From Sediminimonas qiaohouensis DSM 21189 (GTDB lineage: Bacteria; Pseudomonadota; Alphaproteobacteria; Rhodobacterales; Rhodobacteraceae), in contig NZ_AUIJ01000006.1 in NCBI RefSeq assembly GCF_000423645.1, forward strand, positions 87,473-151,472: 64,000 nucleotides of DNA. The letters are read 5' to 3'. This document shows, piece after piece, positions 39,012-47,545 of the stretch. Position 1 is the stretch's first letter, and every line of letters begins with the position of its first letter. The translations under genes were made by a program, and so were the position numbers. The notes under the pieces are model-generated. The model saw nothing but the letters and a program-made list of their open reading frames with translations. It was not told where the DNA came from and searched no databases.

Positions 39012-39677
39012 TTACCTATTGCGCTGCCCGCGCGTCATCGCGCGGCCCATATGCGCGGCGATCTGGCTTTGCGAGCGGCGAAAGCCCTCAACGTCCGGCG
39101 TCGAGATGTTCATCACCACCTGCACCGGGCGCGCGCCGCCTCCGCCTGCCCGCACGCCCAGCTTGCCATCGGCCCCGCGTGCCAGCGGCATGATCGCCTC
39201 CGGTCCCGCCTCGCCCATCAGGCCCGTCGCGCCGCCGCGCATCGGGAAACTCATCGGCCCGCTGACCACGCCACCACTGGCAAAGGGCATCACCCGCCCC
39301 TGCGCGAACCCGGCGCCATCCGCGAACGGCAGCAGCCCGCCCACCGCCTGCCCGACGCCGTCCGCCAGCAGCCCGCCAAGATGCCGCGTCACCGGGCGCA
39401 CGGCCGCAGAATAGGCGGTGTCGGCCATGCTCTGCGCCACATCGCGCAGCGCATCCGACAGCTTCACACCGTCGAACATCACCCCGTCGAAGGCGCGCCG
39501 CAAACCGCGACTGAGCCCGCGCTCTAGCGTCGCCAGGTCGCGCCCCGTGTCGGCCAGCGCCCCGCGCATGCGCCGCAATTCGCCGTCGAACACGCTTGCC
39601 ACGTTGGCCGCCGCGCCCATGGATATCTCCAGCGCATCAACCTGCGCCTCCAGATCGCCGATCTCGTCCTCAGCCAT
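39012..39677 (-). CDS. GTA tail tape measure protein (gp11)
   Basis: 221-residue short tape measure protein, consistent with the short GTA tail. The N-terminal coiled coil (EIGDLEAQVDALEISM) and central hydrophobic, glycine-rich part (RHLGGLLADGVGQAVGGLLP) are typical. It ends FRRSQSQIAAHMGRAMTRGQ. The ATG at 39677 overlaps the 3' end of the small gp10.1-like gene by eight bases. Confidence 0.9.
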   Translation of the reverse strand: MAEDEIGDLEAQVDALEISMGAAANVASVFDGELRRMRGALADTGRDLATLERGLSRGLRRAFDGVMFDGVKLSDALRDVAQSMADTAYSAAVRPVTRHLGGLLADGVGQAVGGLLPFADGAGFAQGRVMPFASGGVVSGPMSFPMRGGATGLMGEAGPEAIMPLARGADGKLGVRAGGGGARPVQVVMNISTPDVEGFRRSQSQIAAHMGRAMTRGQRNR

Positions 39678-39891
39678 GATCGCCCCTTTCCCGGTTCCCC
39701 GCGCCGCCGCCCGCATCGGGCCACTCGCGCAGCATTTCCTCCAGCCGCGAGCGCCCCAGCGGCGCCGCCGCCCCGCCATGCCCCAGCAGCAGCATCAGCT
39801 CCGCCGGGGTCAGCGCCCAGAACTCCGCAGGGCGCAGGCCCAGCCCCCTCAGCCCCGCACGCATCAGCACCGGCCAGTCGATCGCGCTCAT
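39670..39891 (-). CDS. GTA small tail assembly chaperone-like protein (gp10.1)
   Basis: 73-residue protein starting MSAIDWPVLMRAGLRGLGLR, with RPAEFWALTPAELMLLLG next, the hallmark of the small rcc01693/TIGR02216-type phage protein between gp10 and the tape measure gene. The start overlaps the gp10 stop by four bases. The position matches lambdoid GT-type tail assembly chaperones. Confidence 0.85.
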   Translation of the reverse strand: MSAIDWPVLMRAGLRGLGLRPAEFWALTPAELMLLLGHGGAAAPLGRSRLEEMLREWPDAGGGAGNRERGDHG

Positions 39892-40220
39892 ACGATGCCC
39901 TCGTCCGGCAGGCTGAACGCCCGCGCCAGCAACTCCGCCGCCGCGCGCGCCGCCGCCATCGGGCCGCCCGCCACCTCGGCGCAGGCCAGGTCGGCCGCCG
40001 TCCCGCGCCAGCCGCCCCCGCGCAGGCCCGCCACCAACACCGCGATGATGTCGCGGCTGCAAAACCGGCCCGCCTCGAACCGCTCGGTCAGCGCCACCAG
40101 CGTGTCCACCCGCAGCGCCGCCTCAAGCTCAGCCAACGCGCCCAGCGTCAGCTTCAGCACCTGCCGCTCGCCATCCACGATCAGCGCCACCTCGCCTGCA
40201 TAGGGGTTGGCCATGCTCAC
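39888..40220 (-). CDS. GTA tail assembly chaperone family protein (gp10)
   Basis: 110-residue protein (MSMANPYAGEVALIVDGERQ) of the gene transfer agent gp10 family: a beta-rich N-terminal half and an alpha-helical GALAELEAALRVDTL segment. The ATG at 40220 gives a four-base overlap with the tail tube gene. The second ATG at 40214 is the alternative start. Confidence 0.87.
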   Translation of the reverse strand: MSMANPYAGEVALIVDGERQVLKLTLGALAELEAALRVDTLVALTERFEAGRFCSRDIIAVLVAGLRGGGWRGTAADLACAEVAGGPMAAARAAAELLARAFSLPDEGIV

Positions 40221-40630
40221 ACCGCCGTAAAGCTCAGCGCCCCGGCCGAGGCCATCGACAACTCGTAACTGGCCTCGCCGTTATGGCTGCCGGCGTATTC
40301 GATCGCGGTGATCTGGAACGGCCCCTCGATGATGCCAAAATCGGGGATCACCACCTGGAAACCGGGCACCTCCCCGTCAAAGAAGATCTGCCGCGCGCAC
40401 TCGTCCGTGTCGGCGTCCCGAAACACGCCCGAGCCACTAATCTCGGCCGATTTCACCCCCGCGCCGGCCAGCAACTCGCGCCAGCCTCCCGCCGATTCCA
40501 GGCTGGTCACATCCACCCGCTCGGCGTTGAAGCTGATCCGCGTTGCCCGCAGGCCCGCCACCGTCTGAAACTGTCCGCCGCCGGTCAGGTCCACCTTGAT
40601 CAACAGATCCTTGCCATTCTGCGTTGCCAT
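40217..40630 (-). CDS. GTA major tail tube protein, TP901-1 family (gp9)
   Basis: 137-residue tail tube protein beginning MATQNGKDLLIKVDL. The TP901-1 signature is seen in FNAERVDVTSLESAGGWREL and SGSGVFRDADTDECARQIFF. Its length and beta-rich pattern are those of RcGTA gp9. It is separated by 23 bases from gp8. Confidence 0.93.
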   Translation of the reverse strand: MATQNGKDLLIKVDLTGGGQFQTVAGLRATRISFNAERVDVTSLESAGGWRELLAGAGVKSAEISGSGVFRDADTDECARQIFFDGEVPGFQVVIPDFGIIEGPFQITAIEYAGSHNGEASYELSMASAGALSFTAV

Positions 40631-40653
40631 GTCGTCACTCCGATCTTGAGAAT

Positions 40654-41064
40654 TCAGTTGTCATCGACCCGCGCCCGGAACCGCAAATCGATCCGCCTTA
40701 GCCGTCCGCGCGCCGCCCGTGCCGCCTTTGCCCGCAGGAACGACAGGCCCACCAGCCGCCCCCGCACCAACGCCAGGTCCGCCCCAAGCAGCGCATCGCT
40801 CACTGCCCCGGCCAGCGCTTTTGCCGCGTCGAAACCGCCCGCCTCGGTCACCACCGACACGGTGAAATCATGCGCCGCCCCGCGCCCCGTCTTGTCGGAT
40901 CGATCCCGCACCAGCTCGGGGCCAAGGCTGACGTAGAGCGGCGGCAGCGCGCCCTCGGGCGGGGCGTCGAAAATCGCGCCCCCCACCAGCGCCGCCACCT
41001 GCGTATCCGCCGCAAGATGCTCATAAACCGCGCGTTGCAGCGCCGCCGACACGCCATAACTCAT
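40654..41064 (-). CDS. GTA tail terminator, DUF3168 (gp8)
   Basis: 136-residue DUF3168 protein (MSYGVSAALQRAVYEHLAAD). The conserved VAALVGGAIFDAPPEGALPP and the C-terminal LRRIDLRFRARVDDN are as in the tail completion family. The ATG at 41064 overlaps the gp7 stop by four bases, which also indicates that the gp7 C-terminal frame is the ancestral one. Confidence 0.9.
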   Translation of the reverse strand: MSYGVSAALQRAVYEHLAADTQVAALVGGAIFDAPPEGALPPLYVSLGPELVRDRSDKTGRGAAHDFTVSVVTEAGGFDAAKALAGAVSDALLGADLALVRGRLVGLSFLRAKAARAARGRLRRIDLRFRARVDDN

Positions 41065-41321
41065 GTCGCCTCCTCCTCTTGCGCGAAACACTCGAGATAG
41101 CGCGCCCGCGCATCATGCTCGGGCGCCGCGCGCAGCACGATCCGGTAGCGCATCAACGCCAGTGCCGCGCCCTCGCCGCCCGCGTCGCGCCCGGTGCGCG
41201 GCTCCAGCGCCGCCCACACCGTGCCCAGCGCCGTCCAACCGGCGACGTATCCCCCCGCCCCGTCGGGCTGCCGCGCCGGTGTCTCCAGCAGCAGCGCGCG
41301 GCTCAGAACCGGCACGCTCAT
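41061..41321 (-). CDS. GTA head closure / stopper protein (gp7), internally shortened
   Basis: 86 residues, starting MSVPVLSRALLLETPARQ. The N-terminal part (DGAGGYVAGWTALGTVWAAL) and the extreme C-terminus (ARARYLECFAQEEEAT) match the head-tail adaptor family. The region in between, which in homologues I recall reads roughly 'G-x-P-x-RP-x-P-x-QRFR-x-G-x-R-x-F-x-I-x-AV', is missing. The join lies between P67 and E68 (about 41120/41121). Homologues are about 110 residues, so about 25-30 codons were lost in frame. The start and stop still overlap or abut gp6 and gp8 normally. It is probably non-functional, since the missing part is the core of the small beta barrel. Confidence 0.75.
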   Translation of the reverse strand: MSVPVLSRALLLETPARQPDGAGGYVAGWTALGTVWAALEPRTGRDAGGEGAALALMRYRIVLRAAPEHDARARYLECFAQEEEAT

Positions 41322-41916
41322 CGTCCATGCCCCGTCAGCAGGCGCACCGTGCGGTACCGCTCGATCAGCGAGGAGACCCCGAACGGCATGCACCCCTGGC
41401 TCAGCGAGACCTCGTCGCGATACTCGTAGTAATGCGCCGCCAGCAGCAGCACCGCCTGCGCCAGATCTGCCGGTATATCCGCCCAACCCGCGCCGAACCC
41501 CGCTCGAAACATCAGTCGCGCCGAGCCGCCGCGCGGCACACCGGCAGGCACGCGCCTGCCGCCACCAGACGCGGCCGCTGCATGTCCACCTCCAGCCGGT
41601 ATTGCGCGGCCGCCAGCACCGTCTCACCGCCCAGCCGGTCGGTGATCAGCACCTCCTGCACCTGCGTCACCGGCGCCACCGGAAGTGCCTGCGCCACCGG
41701 ATCGCGCCAATCGGCCAGCACCCACGAGAAATCCCGCTCGATCAAAATCTTGCCGGTTCGCGCCTCGATCGCGGCCAGTGCCGCGCGCAGGAAACTGCGC
41801 AACAGCCCGTCCTGGACCGCATCCTCGGCAAAACCGGTGCCAAGCCGCAGATGGGCTTTGAATTCCGCCACCGGTAGCGCCGCGTCGGGCACGGTGGTCT
41901 CTTCGACTAACATCAT
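41318..41916 (-). pseudogene. GTA head-tail adaptor (gp6), frameshifted
   Basis: One ancestral gene read in two frames. The 5' part (41916 down to about 41550; MMLVEETTVPDAALPVAEFK) contains the gp6-like connector helices and runs out of family at AGACLP, ending at the TGA at 41512. The 3' part in the next frame (GGSARLMFRAGFGAGWADIP, then LAQAVLLLAAHYYEYRDEV) continues to 41318 and overlaps the gp7 start. Together they give the expected length of about 200 residues. The switch lies at a perfect 7-bp hairpin, ggcaggc/gcctgcc, at 41543-41560. Restoring one base there would rejoin the frames. Real mutation, sequencing error and programmed frameshift all remain possible. Confidence 0.78.
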
Positions 41917-42020
41917 GGATCAACTCCGAAGTTTCCGTCCCCGTCGCCGCGCGCCCAACGCCCGGCGCGCACGCGCCTGCCGGCCTGCCCCCGCCATGGG
42001 GCAGGCCACCGCCGCATCCC

Positions 42021-43208
42021 TTAGGAAACAGCGAATTTCAGCAGCTTGATCGCAGCGAAATCGCTCACGTCGCCGCCTACGCGCTTGGTCGCGTAGAACA
42101 GGACATGCGGCTTGGCGCTGAACGGATCGCGCAGCACCCGCAGGTCCGGGCGTTCGGCCACGGTATAGCCGCTGGCGAAATCGCCGAACGCGACCGCCGC
42201 CGCGCCGCTGGCGATGTCGGGCATGTCCTCGGCGATCAGCACCTTGTAGCCTATTAGCCGCGCAGGCTCGCCCGCCGCCAGGCCATCGGTCCACAGGAAC
42301 CGTCCCTCGGCATCCTTCATTTTCCGGATCTGCCCCGCGGTTTTCGAGTTCATGACGAACACCGCCGCCGCCCGGTATTGCGCGCCCAGCGCATAAACCA
42401 GGTCGATGATCGCATCGGGGCCGTCAAACGCGCCGTCCGCCCCCGTCGGCACATAGCCCAGGTTGCCCCAGGTCCAGACATCGTTGTCCACCTGCGCATG
42501 GGTCAAAAAGCCCTTGGGCTTGTCCACCCCGTCGCCGCCGACGAACGCCGCCGCCTCGGCGCGGGTAAACCGGTCTGCGATCCGCTCGGCCAGCCAGTTT
42601 TCCACGTCAAATGCGCTATCATCCAGCAACCGCTGGCTGGCCTTGGGCATCGCGCTCAGTTCGTGCAGCGGGATGCTGATGCGGTCGATCACGGGTGTTG
42701 TGCTTTCGCTCACGCCGGCGCTTTCGGTGCTCCAGCCGTGGCCGACATCCGAATGGTCGACCAGCACGTCATACGAGGTCGCCTCGACACCCACCACGTT
42801 GGCCACGCTGCGCAGCGACGCGGTCGAGTTCAGAACCCCGCGCACCGTGTCGGCGGTCTGCGGGTCCACAAGATAGCCGCCCTCGCCGGCCACGGCGGTA
42901 GACATCGCCTTGCTCTCAACCGGCAGACCGCGCAGCGCGTCATCGTCGCCGCTGCGCAGGTAGGCGCCGAATGCCTTCTGGTGCGGCACTTCGGCCTCGG
43001 CCGTGATCGACAGCGCCGGGCGGGTCGCGGCATTGGTTCGGGTTTTCTTGTCCAGCATGGTCAGTCGCTCTTCATGTTGTTGCAGCCTGTCGTCGAAATC
43101 GTCTTGAAAGCTTTTGAAATCGCTCACGAAACCCGCCACCGCGGATTTCAGCTCGGACATCGGGGGCACATCTTCCCCGGCCCGCGCCCTTGGCTCGGTC
43201 TTGCTCAT
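42021..43208 (-). CDS. GTA major capsid protein, HK97 fold (gp5)
   Basis: 395-residue HK97-type capsid protein. The N-terminal delta/scaffold region is coiled (FVSDFKSFQDDFDDRLQQHE) up to about residue 95. The mature shell domain follows with GGYLVDPQTADTVRGVLNST, ISIPLHELSAMPKASQRLLD and the P-domain VFVMNSKTAGQIRKMKDAEG. The length equals that of RcGTA gp5 before processing by gp4. It appears intact. Confidence 0.94.
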   Translation of the reverse strand: MSKTEPRARAGEDVPPMSELKSAVAGFVSDFKSFQDDFDDRLQQHEERLTMLDKKTRTNAATRPALSITAEAEVPHQKAFGAYLRSGDDDALRGLPVESKAMSTAVAGEGGYLVDPQTADTVRGVLNSTASLRSVANVVGVEATSYDVLVDHSDVGHGWSTESAGVSESTTPVIDRISIPLHELSAMPKASQRLLDDSAFDVENWLAERIADRFTRAEAAAFVGGDGVDKPKGFLTHAQVDNDVWTWGNLGYVPTGADGAFDGPDAIIDLVYALGAQYRAAAVFVMNSKTAGQIRKMKDAEGRFLWTDGLAAGEPARLIGYKVLIAEDMPDIASGAAAVAFGDFASGYTVAERPDLRVLRDPFSAKPHVLFYATKRVGGDVSDFAAIKLLKFAVS

Positions 43209-43246
43209 GTCGTCCCTCTCAAAGGTTTCAGATGCCTGTGCCCGCG

Positions 43247-43831
43247 TCAGTCGCGCGCCAGCTCGCGGCGGGCGTCGCCAAACACCGCCGCCATTTCACG
43301 CAGGGCGTCCGGGGTCAGGCTATCGCCCTTGGCCCCCACCCGCGCACTGGGCAGCATCGGGAACGTCACCAGCGACACCTCCCAAAGCTCCAGTTCCTTG
43401 AGCAACCGCCGGCCCCCCTCGCCGCGCGTCGCGCGCAGCGTGCGATACCCGATCGACAGCCCCTCGATCGCGCCTGCCGCGATCAGCGCGGCCGCCTCGC
43501 GGCCCTTTTCCACGCTGTCCAGAAGTCGCCCCTTCACGTAAAGGCCGCGCGCGTCCTCAAACACCTCGTCCCAGATGCCGATCGGCGCGCCCGGGTCGTG
43601 CTGCCACAGCATCTTGACCCGCCGACCCTCGCCGCCCAGCCGCTTAAGGGACGCGCCATAGGCGCCCGGCTCGACCACGTCGCCGCCCTGATCGGTGGCG
43701 CCGAACAGGCTGGCATAGCCCGCGACCCCGGTCCCGTCCGTGACCGTCAACTCCTTGTCGAAGCGGCAGAATTTGCGCTCCAATCCGGTTTCGCTCTGCA
43801 TCTCGTGCATCCTCGCTTTGATCTCGTTCAT
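43247..43831 (-). CDS. GTA prohead protease, HK97 family (gp4)
   Basis: 194-residue S78/HK97-type prohead protease. The histidine in VKMLWQHDPGAPIG and the serine in IEGLSIGYRT form the catalytic set, with GYASLFGATDQGGDVVEPGA at the N-terminal strand. The start at 43831 overlaps the gp3.5 stop by four bases. It would cleave the capsid N-terminus. Confidence 0.93.
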   Translation of the reverse strand: MNEIKARMHEMQSETGLERKFCRFDKELTVTDGTGVAGYASLFGATDQGGDVVEPGAYGASLKRLGGEGRRVKMLWQHDPGAPIGIWDEVFEDARGLYVKGRLLDSVEKGREAAALIAAGAIEGLSIGYRTLRATRGEGGRRLLKELELWEVSLVTFPMLPSARVGAKGDSLTPDALREMAAVFGDARRELARD

Positions 43832-44076
43832 GGGGCAGCGCTCAGGATCGACTGGAACGCCTGCGCCAGGATCACGCCCAGCACGCCATACACCGTCAGC
43901 CACAGACGGCGCTCCAGCTTCTCCATCGCCTCTTCCAATTTCCGGGCGCGCTCCTGCACCGCCTCGATGTGCAGCTTCGACACCCGCTCATGCGCCTCCA
44001 GCCGCAGCGCCGGCGCGCAATCGAACGCCTCGAACCCATAGGGCCGGGGCTGGCGCGTCTCACGCATCGGGCGCAC
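43828..44076 (-). CDS. GTA head formation protein, gp3.5 family
   Basis: 82-residue small protein (RPYGFEAFDCAPALRLEAHE) with a coiled coil (LHIEAVQERARKLEEAMEKL) and a C-terminal transmembrane segment (LWLTVYGVLGVILAQAF). This matches the RCAP_rcc01685 family between portal and protease genes. The ATG at 44076 overlaps the portal gene by 17 bases; the ATG at 44067 is an alternative. Confidence 0.88.
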   Translation of the reverse strand: MRPMRETRQPRPYGFEAFDCAPALRLEAHERVSKLHIEAVQERARKLEEAMEKLERRLWLTVYGVLGVILAQAFQSILSAAP

Positions 44077-45301
44077 CGTCCTCCTCGCCCGCCTCTGTCG
44101 CGGGGATCGGCGGCAAGCCCAGCATCTGGCGCTTTTCCGCCGCCGTCAGGAAATCCGCCTGCGTCACCCGGCGCCACTGCGACTCGCGCTCGGCGGCCAG
44201 GGCCGGAACCTGATCGAGGTCGGGAAACACCCGCAGCCCCGCCTCAAGGGTGAACCCCGTCAGCCACTCGGCCAGCGCCGCCAGAACCCGCATGCACATC
44301 GGCAAGACCGTCTGCCGGTAGAACGCGCGGTTGGCCTCCTGGTAGTTGGCATAGGTCGCATCGCCCGGTATCCCCAGCAGCATCGGCGGCACCCCGAAAG
44401 CCAGCGCAATCTCGCGCGCGGCCGCCTCCTTTGTCTTCTGGAACTCCATGTCGGCGGGTGAAAACCCCATCGGTTTCCAATCCAGCCCCCCTTCAAGCAG
44501 CATCGGCCGACCCGCGTTGCGCGCGCCCTGGTGATAGTTTTCCATCTCGGCCACAAGGCGGTCATATTGGTCCGCGCCCAGAGTACCCTGCCCCTCGCCG
44601 CCCTTGTAGATGATCGCCCCCGACGGTCGCGCCGCGTTGTCCAAAAGCGCCTTGGACCACCGGCTTGCCGCGTTATGCACGTCCAGCGCCTGCGCCGCCG
44701 CCTGCATCGGCGACAGGCCGTAATGGTCGTCCTGCGGGTGGAAACTGCGGATGTGGCACACCTGCGGCACCGGCCCGCGCACGTCAAATCGGTGCTTGCG
44801 CGCGCCGACCGTGTAATCATACGCCACCGGCCAGCCATCCGCGCCGGGCAGCAGGCTCATCCGGTCCGAGCGCAGCACATGCAGCTCCCCCGGCAGAGCG
44901 CTGCCCGCCTCGCCGCCCACCGCCTCGATATAGCCGTCGCCGCTCAGCAATAGCTGACCGTAAAGCGCCTCCAGCAGATCGGCCTTGCCCTGCGCCGGGT
45001 TGGGCCGCGCCAGCAGCGCCAGAAGCGGATGCACCTCGTAGCGCGCGCCGCCGTCCTGCACCCCCAGTGGCAGCGCCGCCGCCGCCTCGGCGATCATCTT
45101 GACGCAGCGGTAAACCACCGGGTTGCCCAGGTAGCCGCTGCGCGTCAGGGTGCGGGTGTCGCGCGGGCTCCATGCCACGCGGCCCGAGCCGCCCTGCCAC
45201 GCCACCACGCGGGCGGTGGCGCTGGCCTTGCGCTCGCCGGGGGCGTTGCCCGCCGTGTCCGCCGGTGCTGCCGTGCCGCGCCGAAACATCTCCAATACCA
45301 T
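44060..45301 (-). CDS. GTA portal protein, HK97 family (gp3)
   Basis: 413-residue portal of the HK97 family, starting MVLEMFRRGTAAPADTAG. The conserved blocks NPVVYRCVKMIAEAAAALPL, GDGYIEAVGG, LLDNAARPSGAI and FGVPPMLLGIPGDATYANYQ are all present. It forms the dodecameric DNA gate to which gp6 attaches. Upstream codons are not family-like, which sets the start. Confidence 0.94.
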   Translation of the reverse strand: MVLEMFRRGTAAPADTAGNAPGERKASATARVVAWQGGSGRVAWSPRDTRTLTRSGYLGNPVVYRCVKMIAEAAAALPLGVQDGGARYEVHPLLALLARPNPAQGKADLLEALYGQLLLSGDGYIEAVGGEAGSALPGELHVLRSDRMSLLPGADGWPVAYDYTVGARKHRFDVRGPVPQVCHIRSFHPQDDHYGLSPMQAAAQALDVHNAASRWSKALLDNAARPSGAIIYKGGEGQGTLGADQYDRLVAEMENYHQGARNAGRPMLLEGGLDWKPMGFSPADMEFQKTKEAAAREIALAFGVPPMLLGIPGDATYANYQEANRAFYRQTVLPMCMRVLAALAEWLTGFTLEAGLRVFPDLDQVPALAAERESQWRRVTQADFLTAAEKRQMLGLPPIPATEAGEEDGAPDA

Positions 45302-45392
45302 GCGTTTCTCGCTCCTCGCTGTTGCCTTGGTGCCACCTGCGACAGTGGCGGCTTGCCCGTCACTCTGCGGGCAAGCCGTTAACAACGCCCAA

Positions 45393-46664
45393 TCACAGCG
45401 TGCGCACCCTCGGGTCGCGCCATTTTGAAGCTGGCGCGACCATCACCTCGTGCAACGCCCACACCAGCGCATCCACCCGGTCGTGGCTGCCTCGCCCCTC
45501 GAACCCCTGCGCCGTCATCGCGCACATCTCGTCCTCCAGTGCCGCCAGATCCGCGCCGCCCGAATGCCGCACGCGCCCCTGCTCATAAAGCGCCGCCACC
45601 GGTTCGGCCCTCGCCACCTTGCCCTGGCGCGCATGCACCTTGGTGACGGGCGCCAGCGGCGCAACCTGGCGGATCACCTCCTCGACCAGGTTGCCGCCCT
45701 GGTTGACCTCGGCCACCAGCCGCCCCGCGCCCCAGCGCTCCATCGCGGAGACCGCGCGCTCGGCCCATTCGGTGGGGCGCGCGCCGCGAACGCTGGCATC
45801 CTCCAGCACCCAGGCGCGCCAGTCCTGTACGGGCCCGCGCGTGCGCGCGCCCACCACCACGATGCCGCAGGCGTCCGATCCGGCGTGCCCGCTCACCGGC
45901 GGGTCCACCGCCACCACGATGCGATCCATCTCGGCCACATCGGGCGCCTCGCAGCGCCCCCCGTCCAGCATCGAGGGACGCCACAGCGCCCCCTCCGCCT
46001 CGTCGATCAGGATCCCGTCCAGTTCCTGCCGACCGGTGCGCGTGCCGGCATAGCGCGCCCGCACCTCATCCAGGAAGCTCTCGGCCAGGTTGGCGCGGTT
46101 GGCCTCGGTCGGGGCCTGCGTCAAAACCGTGCTATTCATCTGCAGGATATCCTTCAACACGCCTACGTTGCGCGGCGTCGTGGTCACGCACACCCGCGGC
46201 CGCGTCCCGATGCGCAGCCCGAATTGCAGCATGTCCCACGTCGCGCTCGCACGCTTCCACTTGGCCATCTCATCGACCCAGGCCGCATCGAATTGCGGCC
46301 CCCGCAGCCCCTCAGGGTCATGCGCCGAAAACACCTGCGCCGTGGCACCGTTGGGCCACAGCAAACGCTTACGCCCCGCCTGCCAGACCGGCCGCCGATC
46401 GGGCGGCGCACAAGCCAGGATGCCGCTTTCGCCGAACACCATCACCTCGCGCACCTGGTCCACCGTTTCGCCCACCAGCGCGACGCGACTGCACGCGCCG
46501 GCATCCATCGGCCGCGCGCCCTCGACCTGCGCGCGCACCCATTCGGCGCCTGCGCGGGTTTTGCCCGCGCCGCGCCCGCCCATCACGACCCAAGTGCGCC
46601 ACGCGCCCTCGGGCGGTAATTGATGGTCCATTGCCCAGAACTCAAACAGGTAGGGCAGTGCCAT
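45393..46664 (-). CDS. GTA terminase large subunit (gp2)
   Basis: 423-residue packaging ATPase and nuclease. Walker A is VVMGGRGAGKTRAGAEWV and Walker B FDAAWVDEMAKW. The nuclease domain has VVAVDPPVSGHAGSDACGIV and DRVDALVWALHEV. The ATG at 46664 follows GGGGAG and lies ten bases beyond the gp1 stop. GTA terminases package host DNA headful-style without pac specificity. Confidence 0.95.
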   Translation of the reverse strand: MALPYLFEFWAMDHQLPPEGAWRTWVVMGGRGAGKTRAGAEWVRAQVEGARPMDAGACSRVALVGETVDQVREVMVFGESGILACAPPDRRPVWQAGRKRLLWPNGATAQVFSAHDPEGLRGPQFDAAWVDEMAKWKRASATWDMLQFGLRIGTRPRVCVTTTPRNVGVLKDILQMNSTVLTQAPTEANRANLAESFLDEVRARYAGTRTGRQELDGILIDEAEGALWRPSMLDGGRCEAPDVAEMDRIVVAVDPPVSGHAGSDACGIVVVGARTRGPVQDWRAWVLEDASVRGARPTEWAERAVSAMERWGAGRLVAEVNQGGNLVEEVIRQVAPLAPVTKVHARQGKVARAEPVAALYEQGRVRHSGGADLAALEDEMCAMTAQGFEGRGSHDRVDALVWALHEVMVAPASKWRDPRVRTL

Positions 46665-46674
46665 CAACTCCCCT

Positions 46675-47070
46675 TTACTCAGGCTGTTCAGGAACTTCTG
46701 CTGAACCTTGCGCGGTGCGCAGACGAGCCAGCCGGCTCCCGATCTGATCGCGGGCTTCCTCGAAGTCGATGGCGTATTGATTGACGATTCCGTCATGCTG
46801 TTTGCGGCGTTCTTCAAGTCTGATCTCCGTTTCCAATGCGAGTTTCAGCCATTGGCGTATCTCTCGCGTGACCTTGGTACCGTCCTTGAGCGCATCGAAA
46901 TCGCCCGAGGTGATCCTGCGTTGCAGGCTCAAAAGGTCGGCCTTCATGTCGGCCAGTTGCTGCTCCACCATCTCGATGGCCAGACCCAGCGACGATTGTC
47001 CCGTGTCGGGGGTGGTCAAAATCATCTGGTTGCTCTGCCTCATGCGCTGTTTGTTATGGTGCTTTTGCAT
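46675..47070 (-). CDS. GTA small terminase (gp1)
   Basis: About 131 residues if it begins at the ATG at 47070; ATGs at 47091, 47043 and 47025 are also possible, and none has a good ribosome-binding site. The sequence is mostly helical (LAIEMVEQQLADMKADLLSL, then FEEARDQIGSRLARLR), in keeping with the small terminase role assigned to RcGTA gp1. My hand count over 46741-47040 gives about 56% GC, clearly below the adjacent gp2, so this gene has an unusual composition for the cluster. Confidence 0.8.
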   Translation of the reverse strand: MQKHHNKQRMRQSNQMILTTPDTGQSSLGLAIEMVEQQLADMKADLLSLQRRITSGDFDALKDGTKVTREIRQWLKLALETEIRLEERRKQHDGIVNQYAIDFEEARDQIGSRLARLRTAQGSAEVPEQPE

Positions 47071-47545
47071 GCCCCACGCGCCGCGCGACATCCGGGCACG
47101 AGGCGTCAGGCATGGCCCACGAATCTACGCGCCCGAGCGCCGCGCAGTCAAATCGGGAAGCCGCGCAACCGCCCGTATTTGTTATACTTTTTTAAGGATT
47201 GGGTGATCTTGGAGGCGCGCAGGACGCTATATCTAACGGCAACATCAGGCCATTGCCCCCACGGATTCTATGGCTTCAAAGCTCGCATCATTGAAACCCG
47301 GCAACACCGCTAGGTTCGCGCCCGGCCCCGGAGGTGGGCGCGGCTGTGCGGAGATGTCCCGCCCGGTGGCACCGCCGGGCATCGCCTGCTTGCCCCGTCA
47401 CGCCATAGGCGTGCCTTCGACACGACGGCAGGTGCTGCCTTCTTTTCGCATCCCGACCGGAGCTGTGCCCATGCCCGGCATCAAGGCTAGCCGATTGACG
47501 AGCCGGGGATGCACGCGGGGGCACACCGCCCCACGCCCCCATGCC
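47071..47545. other. GTA promoter region and enoyl-CoA hydratase downstream region
   Basis: 475 bases without a supported gene. An AT-rich patch around 47175-47200 holds TATAAC on the minus strand (47181-47186), about 110 bases before gp1. This is the best candidate for the GTA -10 element; no good -35 is visible. The rest, towards the enoyl-CoA hydratase stop, is GC-rich with no clear structure. Confidence 0.35.

Noticed and set aside
32970..47070. Classification as an ordinary prophage
   Set aside because: No integrase, replication, lysis or repressor genes, and gene content and order match the RcGTA structural cluster from gp1 to gp15. The integrase at 62.6 kb is 15 kb away and tied to a tRNA.
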